A stretch of 16,566 bases of DNA from Granulicella sp. UBA5172 (lineage in GTDB: Bacteria; Acidobacteriota; Terriglobia; Terriglobales; Acidobacteriaceae), in NCBI GenBank assembly GCA_002413385.1, contig DHWW01000010.1:41365-57930 (forward strand). Reading direction: 5' to 3'. Below, one piece after another: positions 7,749-13,635 of this stretch. The notes below the pieces were generated by a model, which saw only the letters and a list, made by a program, of their open reading frames with translations, searched no databases and was not told the DNA's origin. Both the position numbers and the translations under genes were made by a program. Numbering within the stretch: position 1 is the stretch's first letter; every line of letters begins with the position of its first letter.

Positions 7749-7961
7749 TCCAGCGGATGGTCCAACAAGGGCAGATCGCAGGCGTTCAGGTGGGCAAACT
7801 CTGGCGCTTCAGAGCTTCTGCGATCAATGCTTGGATCGACCATAAACAGGCCGGTTGAGACCACCTCTTTGCGTCTAAAGGCCCCGATTTTACTGGCGAT
7901 TCAACACCCAATCGACTACCCTAGAGCCACGCCATTAGTGCCGTGAGTCAGGGAGGAAACC

Positions 7962-8570
7962 TTGAAATCACGAGCATATTATCAATTCGGAAGTTTAACC
8001 CTCAAGAAGCGGGCGAAGAGCGCAGACGTATGGGAGTTTCGGTACTACGAGGATGCAGCGACTGGAGGGAGAGCACGGAAGGCTCTCTTCATCGGCACCA
8101 CCGATATGTACAGAACCGAAGCTCAGGCCCGAAAAGCCGTCGAAGCGATTCTCCTCAAACTCAACGCTGAAAAGCCCATGCACCATCTTGGCACCGTGAC
8201 GTTTGGCGGTCTCTGTGACAGGTACATCGCGGAAGAGTTGCCCGAACGCTATTCAACTCGGAAGTCGTATCTGTCGAACATCAACCTGCACATCAAGCCT
8301 CGCTGGGGTGACTACCTCATCGGGGCAATCAGGCCAATGGCAGTTGAAGGTTGGTTCAAAGAGATGAACAAGTCTCCCAAGACGAAAGCGCATATTCGAG
8401 GTGTGATGCATGTCATCTTCGAATGCGCAGCGCGCTGGGAACTGTTCAACGAACGTCGCAACCCAATCGAGATGGTGCGTGTCAAAGATTCGACGAAGCG
8501 GCGCAAGCGGCCAACGATCCTCACCAACGATTCCTTCGATGCGATCCTGGCGACCCTGCCGGAACCGTAA
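7962..8570 (+). pseudogene. Truncated tyrosine integrase (N-terminal and core-binding domains only)
   Basis: 202 residues from a TTG at 7962 preceded by GGGAGGAAACC, a strong ribosome site; no ATG competes nearby. Residues 1-75 look like the arm-binding N-terminal domain (YQFGSL, VWEFRYYED). Residues about 80-180 look like the SAM-like core-binding domain, and the pattern RRKRPTILTNDSFDAILATLPEP is the usual lead-in to the catalytic domain. The protein stops there, so the R, K, HxxR, H and Y residues of the recombinase are all missing. Complete relatives are near 400 residues. It cannot recombine DNA as it stands. Truncation at this point marks a junction with the neighbouring younger element. 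Confidence 0.8.
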
Positions 8571-8607
8571 TGCAGCCTTGGGACCCCGAAAAGACTTTTC
8601 TGATTTG

Positions 8608-8674
8608 GGGGTAAGAAAAACAGGTTGGTAAGTCGGTCGCAGGAAGCGCTATGCTGCGAGTTTTACCTTACCCC
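8608..8674. repeat. Nested inverted repeat at the junction of the two elements
   Basis: GGGGTAAG (8608-8615) pairs with CTTACCCC (8667-8674), with adjoining AAAAC/GTTTT. Inside, TCGCAG (8637-8642) pairs with CTGCGA (8654-8659) around an 11-base loop containing AGCGCT. The arms are contiguous on the 3' side and separated by a 15-base bulge on the 5' side. It lies in the gap between the broken integrase and the next gene. Confidence 0.6.
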
Positions 8675-8705
8675 TGTCCACGTTGCGAACGCCACCCCGT
8701 GCAGA

Positions 8706-9188
8706 TCACATAATCACCTCCCATCGGGCGTCGAAGCGCATTAGCTGGCCATGCAGTTTTCTCATGCTGGGCTCCAAGCGACCGCCTTTGGTCTCGACAC
8801 GCGGGTGAGTGCTCAAGTATTCACCTAACTGGGCAAAAGTTTGGCTGCTCGTCCGAATTGTGATCGGTAGCTTAGGTGGTGGAGCATCATCGTCGAACTC
8901 ACCTCTAGCCGCAGCTTTTGCCCTCTGAGTAAACATCTCGTCTCGTAAATGCCAAGTGCGACCAGGCGTGAGTGACTTGAGGGCGTGTATGGCGGCTTCA
9001 CATTCAGAGCGATCCCCTGCGACCTCGAACCGTCCGGATAAACCATGCGACAGATTCGCTGGCCCGGTGATGAAGTAGGAGTATTTGCCTGCTTCCCTCG
9101 TGATGCTGATGGTGATTGGTTGAACGTCGTCTTCTGTATAGGAAGCATATCGAATGCCGCCGCGTGGGTACGTTATCGTTTGAAACAT
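8706..9188 (-). CDS. Hypothetical protein of the integrative element
   Basis: 160 residues from ATG 9188, with AAGGA eight bases upstream, which supports both the gene and the start. I recognise no family. The N-terminal half alternates beta-type segments (PITISITREAGKYSYFITGP). The middle has a short acidic-proline stretch, EFDDDAPPPKLP, and the C-terminal half looks helical and basic (SMRKLHGQLMRFDARW). There is no signal peptide, membrane segment or cysteine motif. It reads in the same direction as the primase but is separated from it by the origin-like region, and it is the last gene before the left junction. A role in replication or maintenance of the element would be a guess. Confidence 0.65.
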   Translation of the reverse strand: MFQTITYPRGGIRYASYTEDDVQPITISITREAGKYSYFITGPANLSHGLSGRFEVAGDRSECEAAIHALKSLTPGRTWHLRDEMFTQRAKAAARGEFDDDAPPPKLPITIRTSSQTFAQLGEYLSTHPRVETKGGRLEPSMRKLHGQLMRFDARWEVIM

Positions 9189-9479
9189 AGTGATTTTCCT
9201 TGAGGATCAGATTTGTGATTTGTGTCTTGTTTTTGATTGTTGCTTTAGGTGTCTGCGGTTATGTGGCCAAAGGCAGTATGACCGCGAGTGAGGAGACTAG
9301 CTCCTGCAGGATCTGCACAATCGAGGGATACTTCTCTGTTTGAACCAGGTTCGGCTGCATAGTGAGCAGATGAACGGTCACGACTCAGCACGCATGCTGT
9401 GCAATCGCGCCACTGTTACAGGTGGAAATCCCTGCATAGTATGCGTAACTTGACCGACTGAAGCAAGTTGTTAACAGGC

Positions 9480-9502
9480 TGTTAGAGAGCCAATATCTAA
9501 CA
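9480..9502. repeat. Inverted repeat TGTTAGA / TCTAACA
   Basis: The seven-base arms are perfect with a nine-base spacer. The half-site recurs just upstream as TGTTAACA (about 9469-9476) and downstream as TCTAAACA (about 9516-9523), suggesting a family of protein-binding sites. Confidence 0.55.
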
Positions 9503-9555
9503 ATGTTGGGGGGTGTCTAAACATCAATAGGCATAGGGGTGAATCGAAGAGGGTC

Positions 9556-9591
9556 TTTGTCCACAACAAAGATATGTTTGTTGTGGACAAA
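9556..9591. repeat. Perfect 15-bp inverted repeat with paired DnaA-box-like sites
   Basis: TTTGTCCACAACAAA (9556-9570), a six-base spacer GATATG, then TTTGTTGTGGACAAA (9577-9591). Each arm contains TTGTCCACA (9557-9565 plus strand; 9590-9582 minus strand). That is one base from the E. coli DnaA box TTATCCACA and identical to the box preferred in several high-GC bacteria. It lies 57 bases past the primase stop, but it is not followed by a T run in either direction, so it is a poor terminator. Confidence 0.8.
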
Positions 9592-9647
9592 CAATCACCG
9601 ATAAAAAACCATCTGCATTCTATGCGTTTCAACTGTGCCATGGGCTC

Positions 9648-10865
9648 TCAAACCTCCGTTATGGGGTCTAGCCAATCCTCACCGACCAAGGCAATCAACT
9701 CCTTGGCAGAATGGTTTTCAAGATAGTGTGAGACATCTCGACACTCGATGGGCAACTGGATATGGCGTAGATCCGTCACCTTGCCATCTAGGGATGCTTT
9801 CACCTGCTGCATGTGCTTCAGGCCCTTGCCGTCCAGGTCATTGTCACCAATCAAGATCACCCACTTCCCTGCTAGTCGCGCGGTGTGCGAGGGAAGCCAT
9901 TTTCCGGCACCGTTTGCAATTGTCGTAACGGCAACTTCAGATGATCCAGCATCAATGAGATGCAACCCCCTCACCCTCTCAACATCTGGCTCACCCTCAA
10001 CAACAATCACGGTTTCGGCTTCTATGACTTCAGGCAGCCGATACAACAGGTTTGCACATCCCTTGGTGTTGGCAATGTAACGACCAGGGGTATCCGGATG
10101 TGGACGCCGACGATACATGTCCTCTTTCTTGCCGCCGGGTCTGACTGTCTCAGAGACAACCACGCCATCTTCATCACAATAGCTATACACAATGTCGTCT
10201 AGCCGCCTCTTGGTGCTCTCCTTGACTCCCAACACGCGTAACCTATCAGCAACACGTCTGTGAGCCTCTGTGCGGCTAATGGTGACGCCTGCGGCATCCT
10301 CAGAGAGGTAGACTTCATAGTCAATCAGCTTGCCCGACTTCTCGCAACCAAAGCAACTCCACCGGCCGCCACCACCGTCCATAAGCTCAACTGAGAATGA
10401 GGGCGTTTTGTCGTCGTGAGCCGGGAAGGGGCAGCATCCTTTGATGCCGTTTTCAGTTGGCTTGCAGAGCTTCAGTTGAGGCTCGAAGTACCTACGAAGG
10501 ACATCAGCAGAAGCATCATCGAAGTTGATCCTACCGCCGTAGAGGATTCCATCGGGGACCGGAGTCCTGTCGCTCGGATCGGTGCAGACATATGTGATGA
10601 TCTTGCCAGTCTTGCGAATCAACAGCAGCCCTTGAGCAACCAGGCTGCTCCTTGCTGCTCCAAGGTTGGTGGGGTGGATGCCAGTCTTCCCGCTGATTGC
10701 GTCGGCTTGCAAAGTGACTTCGGATCTGTTCGTGCGTTGAAACTCCGAATGCAGGAAGTTCAGGAGCTTCAATTCGTCCAGCTTCATGAAGACCAGCTTC
10801 TGAATCAGCGTTTGGGGTATCTGGAAGTGAACAACGTGTGGCGCGAACCTATAGATGTTAGACAT
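9648..10865 (-). CDS. Element-encoded primase (CHC2 zinc finger plus TOPRIM)
   Basis: 405 residues from ATG 10865, chosen because GAGGT lies six bases upstream and because a longer in-frame start at 11000 would run through the preceding small gene. Residues about 27-95 resemble a winged helix (SEVTLQADAISGKTGIHPTNL). A DnaG-type zinc finger follows: CPFPAHDDKTPSF (C145, H150) and WSCFGC (C171, C174). A TOPRIM domain carries VVEGEPD (E290) and the acidic cluster GDNDLDG (D341, D343, D345). These are the metal-binding catalytic features of bacterial and phage primases, which make RNA primers. No helicase motor (Walker A) is present, so a host helicase would be needed. The gene overlaps the small gene before it by eight bases. 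Confidence 0.85.
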   Translation of the reverse strand: MSNIYRFAPHVVHFQIPQTLIQKLVFMKLDELKLLNFLHSEFQRTNRSEVTLQADAISGKTGIHPTNLGAARSSLVAQGLLLIRKTGKIITYVCTDPSDRTPVPDGILYGGRINFDDASADVLRRYFEPQLKLCKPTENGIKGCCPFPAHDDKTPSFSVELMDGGGGRWSCFGCEKSGKLIDYEVYLSEDAAGVTISRTEAHRRVADRLRVLGVKESTKRRLDDIVYSYCDEDGVVVSETVRPGGKKEDMYRRRPHPDTPGRYIANTKGCANLLYRLPEVIEAETVIVVEGEPDVERVRGLHLIDAGSSEVAVTTIANGAGKWLPSHTARLAGKWVILIGDNDLDGKGLKHMQQVKASLDGKVTDLRHIQLPIECRDVSHYLENHSAKELIALVGEDWLDPITEV

Positions 10866-11040
10866 GCGCCACCTCGACAGACGCAGCCGCCAGCAATACT
10901 TTGTCAGCTTTGACCATGAGCCATTCACCAGGACTGACGGAGTTAGGCCCGGAGGCGGGCAGCATCTTGTGTGAGTCGAGAACTTTGAAGGGCTTGTCAT
11001 CGGCGTCAGTGACGCTAGAAGGGGTGGTACTCGGATTCAT
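10858..11040 (-). CDS. Small protein upstream of, and overlapping, the primase
   Basis: 60 residues from ATG 11040. No family is recognised. It begins with a T/S/P-rich stretch and ends in a hydrophobic-alternating segment, GEWLMVKADKVLLAAASVEVAHV. Its stop overlaps the primase start in ATGTCTAA, an arrangement that favours coupled translation and is the main argument that the gene is real. Its own ribosome site is weak: GAGAGAG lies about 16 bases upstream. It may be a regulator or accessory factor of the primase, but nothing in the sequence shows which. Confidence 0.55.
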   Translation of the reverse strand: MNPSTTPSSVTDADDKPFKVLDSHKMLPASGPNSVSPGEWLMVKADKVLLAAASVEVAHV

Positions 11041-11145
11041 TTAGTGCGCTCATATCTCTCTCGTTTGGAAAATTAGACAAATGTGTCCTCAGGCCCTCAA
11101 GTGGGGTCTGTGACGCGTCGATTGGTTGTTGGGTGTTCGGCTACA

Positions 11146-11412
11146 TCACGACGGGTTCAGAGCCGTGTTGGGTAAGTGTGTCGTGATCATGCTCGCGTAC
11201 CGCGTCAGCGATTCAATTGGGATCATGATTCGCTTACCTAGCTTCCGGATGTCGATTTGCTTGGCCGCCACTAGCAGATCCAAACTGCGAACCGAGATGG
11301 AAAGTGACCATGCAGCCTCCTTGCGGCTATACAACAACTTTGGTACCTCGCGATCATCGGCGGCGGCGGACAGGTCAAAGATCACCTCAGAAAACGAAGA
11401 TAGTTCAGGCAT
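11146..11412 (-). CDS. Helix-turn-helix protein of the excisionase/MerR-like type
   Basis: 88 residues from ATG 11412, selected because AAGGA sits five bases upstream; an in-frame ATG at 11466 has no such site. Residues about 26-73 follow the excisionase-type HTH pattern (HTH_17): LYSRKEAAWSLSISVRSLDLLVAAKQI, then RKLGKRIMIPIESLTRY. In integrative elements such small proteins act as recombination directionality factors that help excision, or as transcription regulators (AlpA-like). It lies between the integrase and the primase, the usual place for such a switch gene. Which of the two roles applies cannot be told from sequence. Confidence 0.75.
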   Translation of the reverse strand: MPELSSFSEVIFDLSAAADDREVPKLLYSRKEAAWSLSISVRSLDLLVAAKQIDIRKLGKRIMIPIESLTRYASMITTHLPNTALNPS

Positions 11413-11984
11413 TGGGTTCCTTAGGTGCGAACCTCCCAACAAACACACGTGTGCCAGGGGTCGCAATAGGTGATAAATCGAGGGAGGATATGCAGTGTCG
11501 AGGGTGCAAACTGCAAGGAATGGGCTATGTTGTGGGGTTAGCCGTGTTTATCAGTCGTGGCCACGACTCGTCTCAACCGTTGCTCTGGGAGACTCCCGTA
11601 TGACGCTCGGGGATACGATGGATTTTTATGGTCTCCATGTGTGACCTAGTGCTCTATAGGGTGAAGCCGGCAACGTTCCATCGCGTAGGCAACCGCGTGT
11701 CTGGTCCATTCCGTTTTACTGCGGTCCTGCCCTTGTGTTTCGCCGTACGGTTCTGGTACGTTAGTGGATTGGCTCTGGGTTTGGGCCACTGCGTCTTGCT
11801 GCTAGAACTACTCGATAAACTAAATATATCTGAGCAGCCAAGTGGTGTCAATGTTTATTTTGAGCATAAGGGACTGATCACTCCGTGAGTGTCGCGGATA
11901 TCGAGCGTACTATCTGTTTCTGTTGTCCTGCGACCGAAGCCACAGTGTCAACATTTTTAAATCTAGGCTCGGACTGGGGCAAAG
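11413..11984. other. 572-base gap with a 16-bp perfect palindrome, no clear gene
   Basis: This gap separates the HTH gene from the integrase stop. Short open frames on both strands (for example 11628-11888 plus) lack ribosome sites and recognisable domains. The gap holds a palindrome at 11553-11568 and one GGGGATACG (about 11608) that echoes the repeats near the integrase start. Confidence 0.5.
11553..11568. promoter_or_regulatory. Perfect 16-bp palindrome, candidate operator
   Basis: AGTCGTGGCCACGACT reads the same on both strands. It sits 141 bases upstream of the HTH gene start, where a dimeric regulator could bind. There is no loop, so a transcript hairpin or terminator is unlikely. Confidence 0.45.
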
Positions 11985-13133
11985 TCAAGCGTTACGATTG
12001 CGATTCAGGACTGCCATCGCGCTTCTCAAGTTCGATTGGTCCATGTGCGCATACCTTGCGCTCATCTGGATTGTCTTGTGCCCTGCAGCCTCTTGGATGA
12101 TCTTGAGACTTGCTCCGTTTTGTGCGAGCCTGCTGCAAAACGTGTGTCTCAAGTCATGCCAACGCATGTTTGTAATCTTGGCCTCTACCAATGCAGTTCC
12201 CCACCATTTCTTATTCCCATCAATGGCGAACACTGAGTCCTCTGGCTTGATATCTTGACCCTTCTCGCACCTGCCAAGAGCTAAGGCCCGCAAGGTCTCG
12301 AATGCTGCAAACACATCGTCAATCATGTACACGATTCGGTCACTGCCATTTTTGGTATCCCTCAGGACTATCTGCCTATTCTCGAAGTCCACATCCCGCC
12401 ACCGCAAGCCATACTGCTCACCCTTGCGCATACCGGTTCCAAGAGCCACATCCAATTCGCAAATCCTATGCCTTACCTGAGCTTCTTTGTACTGCCAAAG
12501 TTCATTCTTGTTTTCCATCTGTGCGGACAGAACATTGCGTAACCGTGTCTCTTCCTCCGGTGTGAGGAACCTGATCACACCTCCCCCCACATTGCGCTGC
12601 TTCACATCTCGCGCTGGGTTCACCTTCACCTTGTCCCTGTGCTTGCCATGTTGGTAGAGGGTGGAAATTGTGGACTTCATTTTGTTCAGGGTTGCTGGCT
12701 TCCGCTTCATGCTGTCTAACCAGTCGCTGATTTCAAAAGGTCTGATTGACGTGGCCTCCCTGCTCCCGAACTTCGAGCGGATGGCTTCTATGCGCCGGGG
12801 CGGGTTTAGCTGATCCCGGTATGCATCGGGGCGGCTTGCAATGTGGCTTAGGAGGTCGTCACAAAGTTCAGAGACTGTTACCCCACCGGAGCCCACGGCG
12901 GACGCCTTGGCAAGCTGCGTATCAGTTTTCGGGCTCCCTTTGGCTGTGGCGGGAACGAAACCTTCGCCCGACCGAATCAGTACCTTCACTTTGCGGTGAT
13001 AGTCGATAGCAGCCCTCTGCTTACCGATGGACTTGCGAACCAGCTTGCCATTCAGACGGTACCGGACATACCAGACACCACTACCAGGATTCTTCTCGTA
13101 AACACCTTCAACGGGGGTTGTAGCTGCTGGCAT
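11985..13133 (-). CDS. Tyrosine recombinase / integrase, complete
   Basis: 382 residues from ATG 13133, with GAGG eight bases upstream. An N-terminal arm-binding region (VWYVRYRLNGK) is followed by a core-binding domain at about 85-180 and the catalytic domain from about 190. The full active set is visible: R236 in GTGMRKGE, K261 in the beta-hairpin, H326 and R329 in HDLRHTF, H352 in AGHKT, and the nucleophile Y361 in RYAH. The enzyme would join and separate the element at its attachment site. It starts 136 bases from a tRNA-Lys 3' half, which fits a tRNA-targeting integrase. It is not a close copy of the truncated integrase at 7962, so the two represent different insertions. Confidence 0.93.
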   Translation of the reverse strand: MPAATTPVEGVYEKNPGSGVWYVRYRLNGKLVRKSIGKQRAAIDYHRKVKVLIRSGEGFVPATAKGSPKTDTQLAKASAVGSGGVTVSELCDDLLSHIASRPDAYRDQLNPPRRIEAIRSKFGSREATSIRPFEISDWLDSMKRKPATLNKMKSTISTLYQHGKHRDKVKVNPARDVKQRNVGGGVIRFLTPEEETRLRNVLSAQMENKNELWQYKEAQVRHRICELDVALGTGMRKGEQYGLRWRDVDFENRQIVLRDTKNGSDRIVYMIDDVFAAFETLRALALGRCEKGQDIKPEDSVFAIDGNKKWWGTALVEAKITNMRWHDLRHTFCSRLAQNGASLKIIQEAAGHKTIQMSARYAHMDQSNLRSAMAVLNRNRNA

Positions 13134-13167
13134 CGTGGGAACCTCTAGAGTGCAGTCTACACGTCAG

Positions 13168-13185
13168 GGGATACAAAAGGGATAC
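13168..13185. repeat. Paired GGGATAC repeats, candidate integrase arm sites
   Basis: GGGATAC occurs at 13168-13174 and 13179-13185, an 11-base period close to one helical turn, between the integrase start and the tRNA fragment. Tyrosine integrases bind paired arm-type sites placed in this way; binding here is inferred. Confidence 0.5.
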
Positions 13186-13263
13186 GGCTATGAATCGAAC
13201 CATGCTGCAACTCGTTTATAAGTCCTTTATTTAGACATATTGCAACATGATGCTACGGTTTCA

Positions 13264-13313
13264 TCGCCCTTTTAAGGCGTTGGTCCTGGGTTCGAGCCCC
13301 AGCCCGCTCACCA
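13264..13313 (+). tRNA. tRNA-Lys(TTT), 3' half only; probable attachment site
   Basis: Bases 13269-13275 are the seven-base anticodon loop CTTTTAA (anticodon TTT at 13271-13273), flanked by four pairs of the anticodon stem (CGCC/GGCG). Then come a five-base variable loop, a perfect T stem CTGGG/CCCAG around TTCGAGC, the acceptor strand CCCGCTC, discriminator A and encoded CCA (13311-13313). The 5' half, which should contain GAGCGGG and the D arm, is absent upstream; that sequence is element DNA. The piece cannot be a working tRNA. It fits the att repeat left when an element integrates at the anticodon loop of a tRNA gene. Confidence 0.8.
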
Positions 13314-13359
13314 CTTCCCCATTCCCACATATCTGTCATCCATCCCCCCAGACTTGTCA

Positions 13360-13380
13360 TCCTTCGCCGAAGGCGAAGGA
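13360..13380. repeat. Palindromic intergenic repeat (TCCTTCGCC-GAA-GGCGAAGGA)
   Basis: Perfect nine-base arms surround a three-base loop, preceded by GTCA. Its style is that of the dispersed extragenic palindromes common in Acidobacteriota. It lacks a T tract, so terminator function is doubtful. Confidence 0.6.
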
Positions 13381-13394
13381 CCCGCTTCTCGCCC

Positions 13395-13538
13395 TTACGA
13401 CGTCGCCTTATCCGGCACATCCATCCCCGCGCACCCCAGCCGCGCCGCCTCGCACAAAAACGCCTGCCCCTTTTCATCCGTGCTGATACACAAAATCTTC
13501 GCCCGCTGCTCTGCAGCTCTCCACCATCGCACCGCCTC
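13395..13538 (-). pseudogene. Short coding remnant, unidentified
   Basis: A 47-codon open frame ending in TAA (13397-13395) reads EAVRWWRAAEQRAKILCIST, then DEKGQAFLCEAARLGCAGMD. It has the G/C-ending codons of the neighbouring genes and a beta-strand/helix pattern (AKILCIST...FLCEAARLGC) like the first beta-alpha unit of a Rossmann or ATP-grasp protein. No usable start codon with a ribosome site exists and a TAG closes the frame upstream. It is best read as a fragment left next to the insertion site; it could also be chance. Confidence 0.35.
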
Positions 13539-13596
13539 CTAAGAACAGTGGTTCGTGACGAGTAGCAAGCGATGAAAAAGTTCCGGTCGACGAATT

Positions 13597-13635
13597 CTAA
13601 TCACTAACCACTAATTCACTAATCACTAATCACTA
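13597..13635. repeat. Degenerate tandem repeat (minus strand TAGTGAT units) overlapping the hldE stop
   Basis: About five copies of a 7-8 base unit (TAATCACT on the plus strand) run from 13597 to 13635. The last codons of hldE, Gly-Ser-Asp and the stop, lie inside the array. Confidence 0.7.

Larger units (their letters stand above)
6924..8570. mobile_element. Remnant of an older integrated element (ArdC/M78, ParB and integrase fragments)
   Basis: Three mobile-element genes lie together and all are broken: an M78/ArdC fragment, a ParB fragment and an integrase 5' part. They form two divergent groups around a 213-base gap (7749-7961) in which I see no gene. Bases 6924-7046, between the cytochrome stop and the end of ParB similarity, hold no gene; they carry the 9-base direct repeat ACCTCGGCC at about 6979 and 7001. 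The boundaries are estimates. Confidence 0.6.
9189..9647. other. Origin-like intergenic region next to the primase gene
   Basis: This 459-base gap has no supportable gene. It contains a perfect 15-base inverted repeat (9556-9591) with a DnaA-box-like site in each arm, the inverted repeat TGTTAGA/TCTAACA (9480-9486/9496-9502), further TGTTAA and TCTAAACA variants nearby, and A/T-rich sequence beside the primase. Clustered inverted DnaA sites and short repeats beside a primase gene are the usual makeup of a plasmid or satellite replication origin. Function is inferred. Confidence 0.45.
8571..13313. mobile_element. Putative integrative element with its own primase and origin, bounded by a tRNA-Lys 3' half
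   Basis: Five minus-strand genes (integrase, HTH/excisionase-like, a small protein, primase, a hypothetical) and an origin-like region lie between the truncated integrase junction (8570) and the tRNA-Lys 3' half (ending 13313). The right end is well supported: the complete integrase reads inward from it, with repeat sequences between its start and the tRNA piece. The left end is inferred from the break in the older integrase; no second copy of the tRNA sequence was found in the window. No virion or transfer gene is present. Confidence 0.55.

Noticed and set aside
9556..9591. Reading the 15-bp inverted repeat as the primase terminator
   Set aside because: Neither side is followed by a T tract, and the stem is centred on two DnaA-like boxes. 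A protein-binding role fits better.
10866..11000. Upstream start (ATG 11000) giving a 450-residue primase
   Set aside because: It would overlap the small gene almost completely. Its added residues are not domain-like, and the ATG at 10865 has a good ribosome site.
11628..11888. 86-codon plus-strand frame in the gap before the integrase
   Set aside because: There is no ribosome site, no recognisable pattern, and its orientation is opposite to all other genes of the element.
13264..13313. A complete tRNA gene at the right end of the element
   Set aside because: The 5' acceptor strand, D arm and the top anticodon-stem pair are missing; the upstream bases belong to the element.
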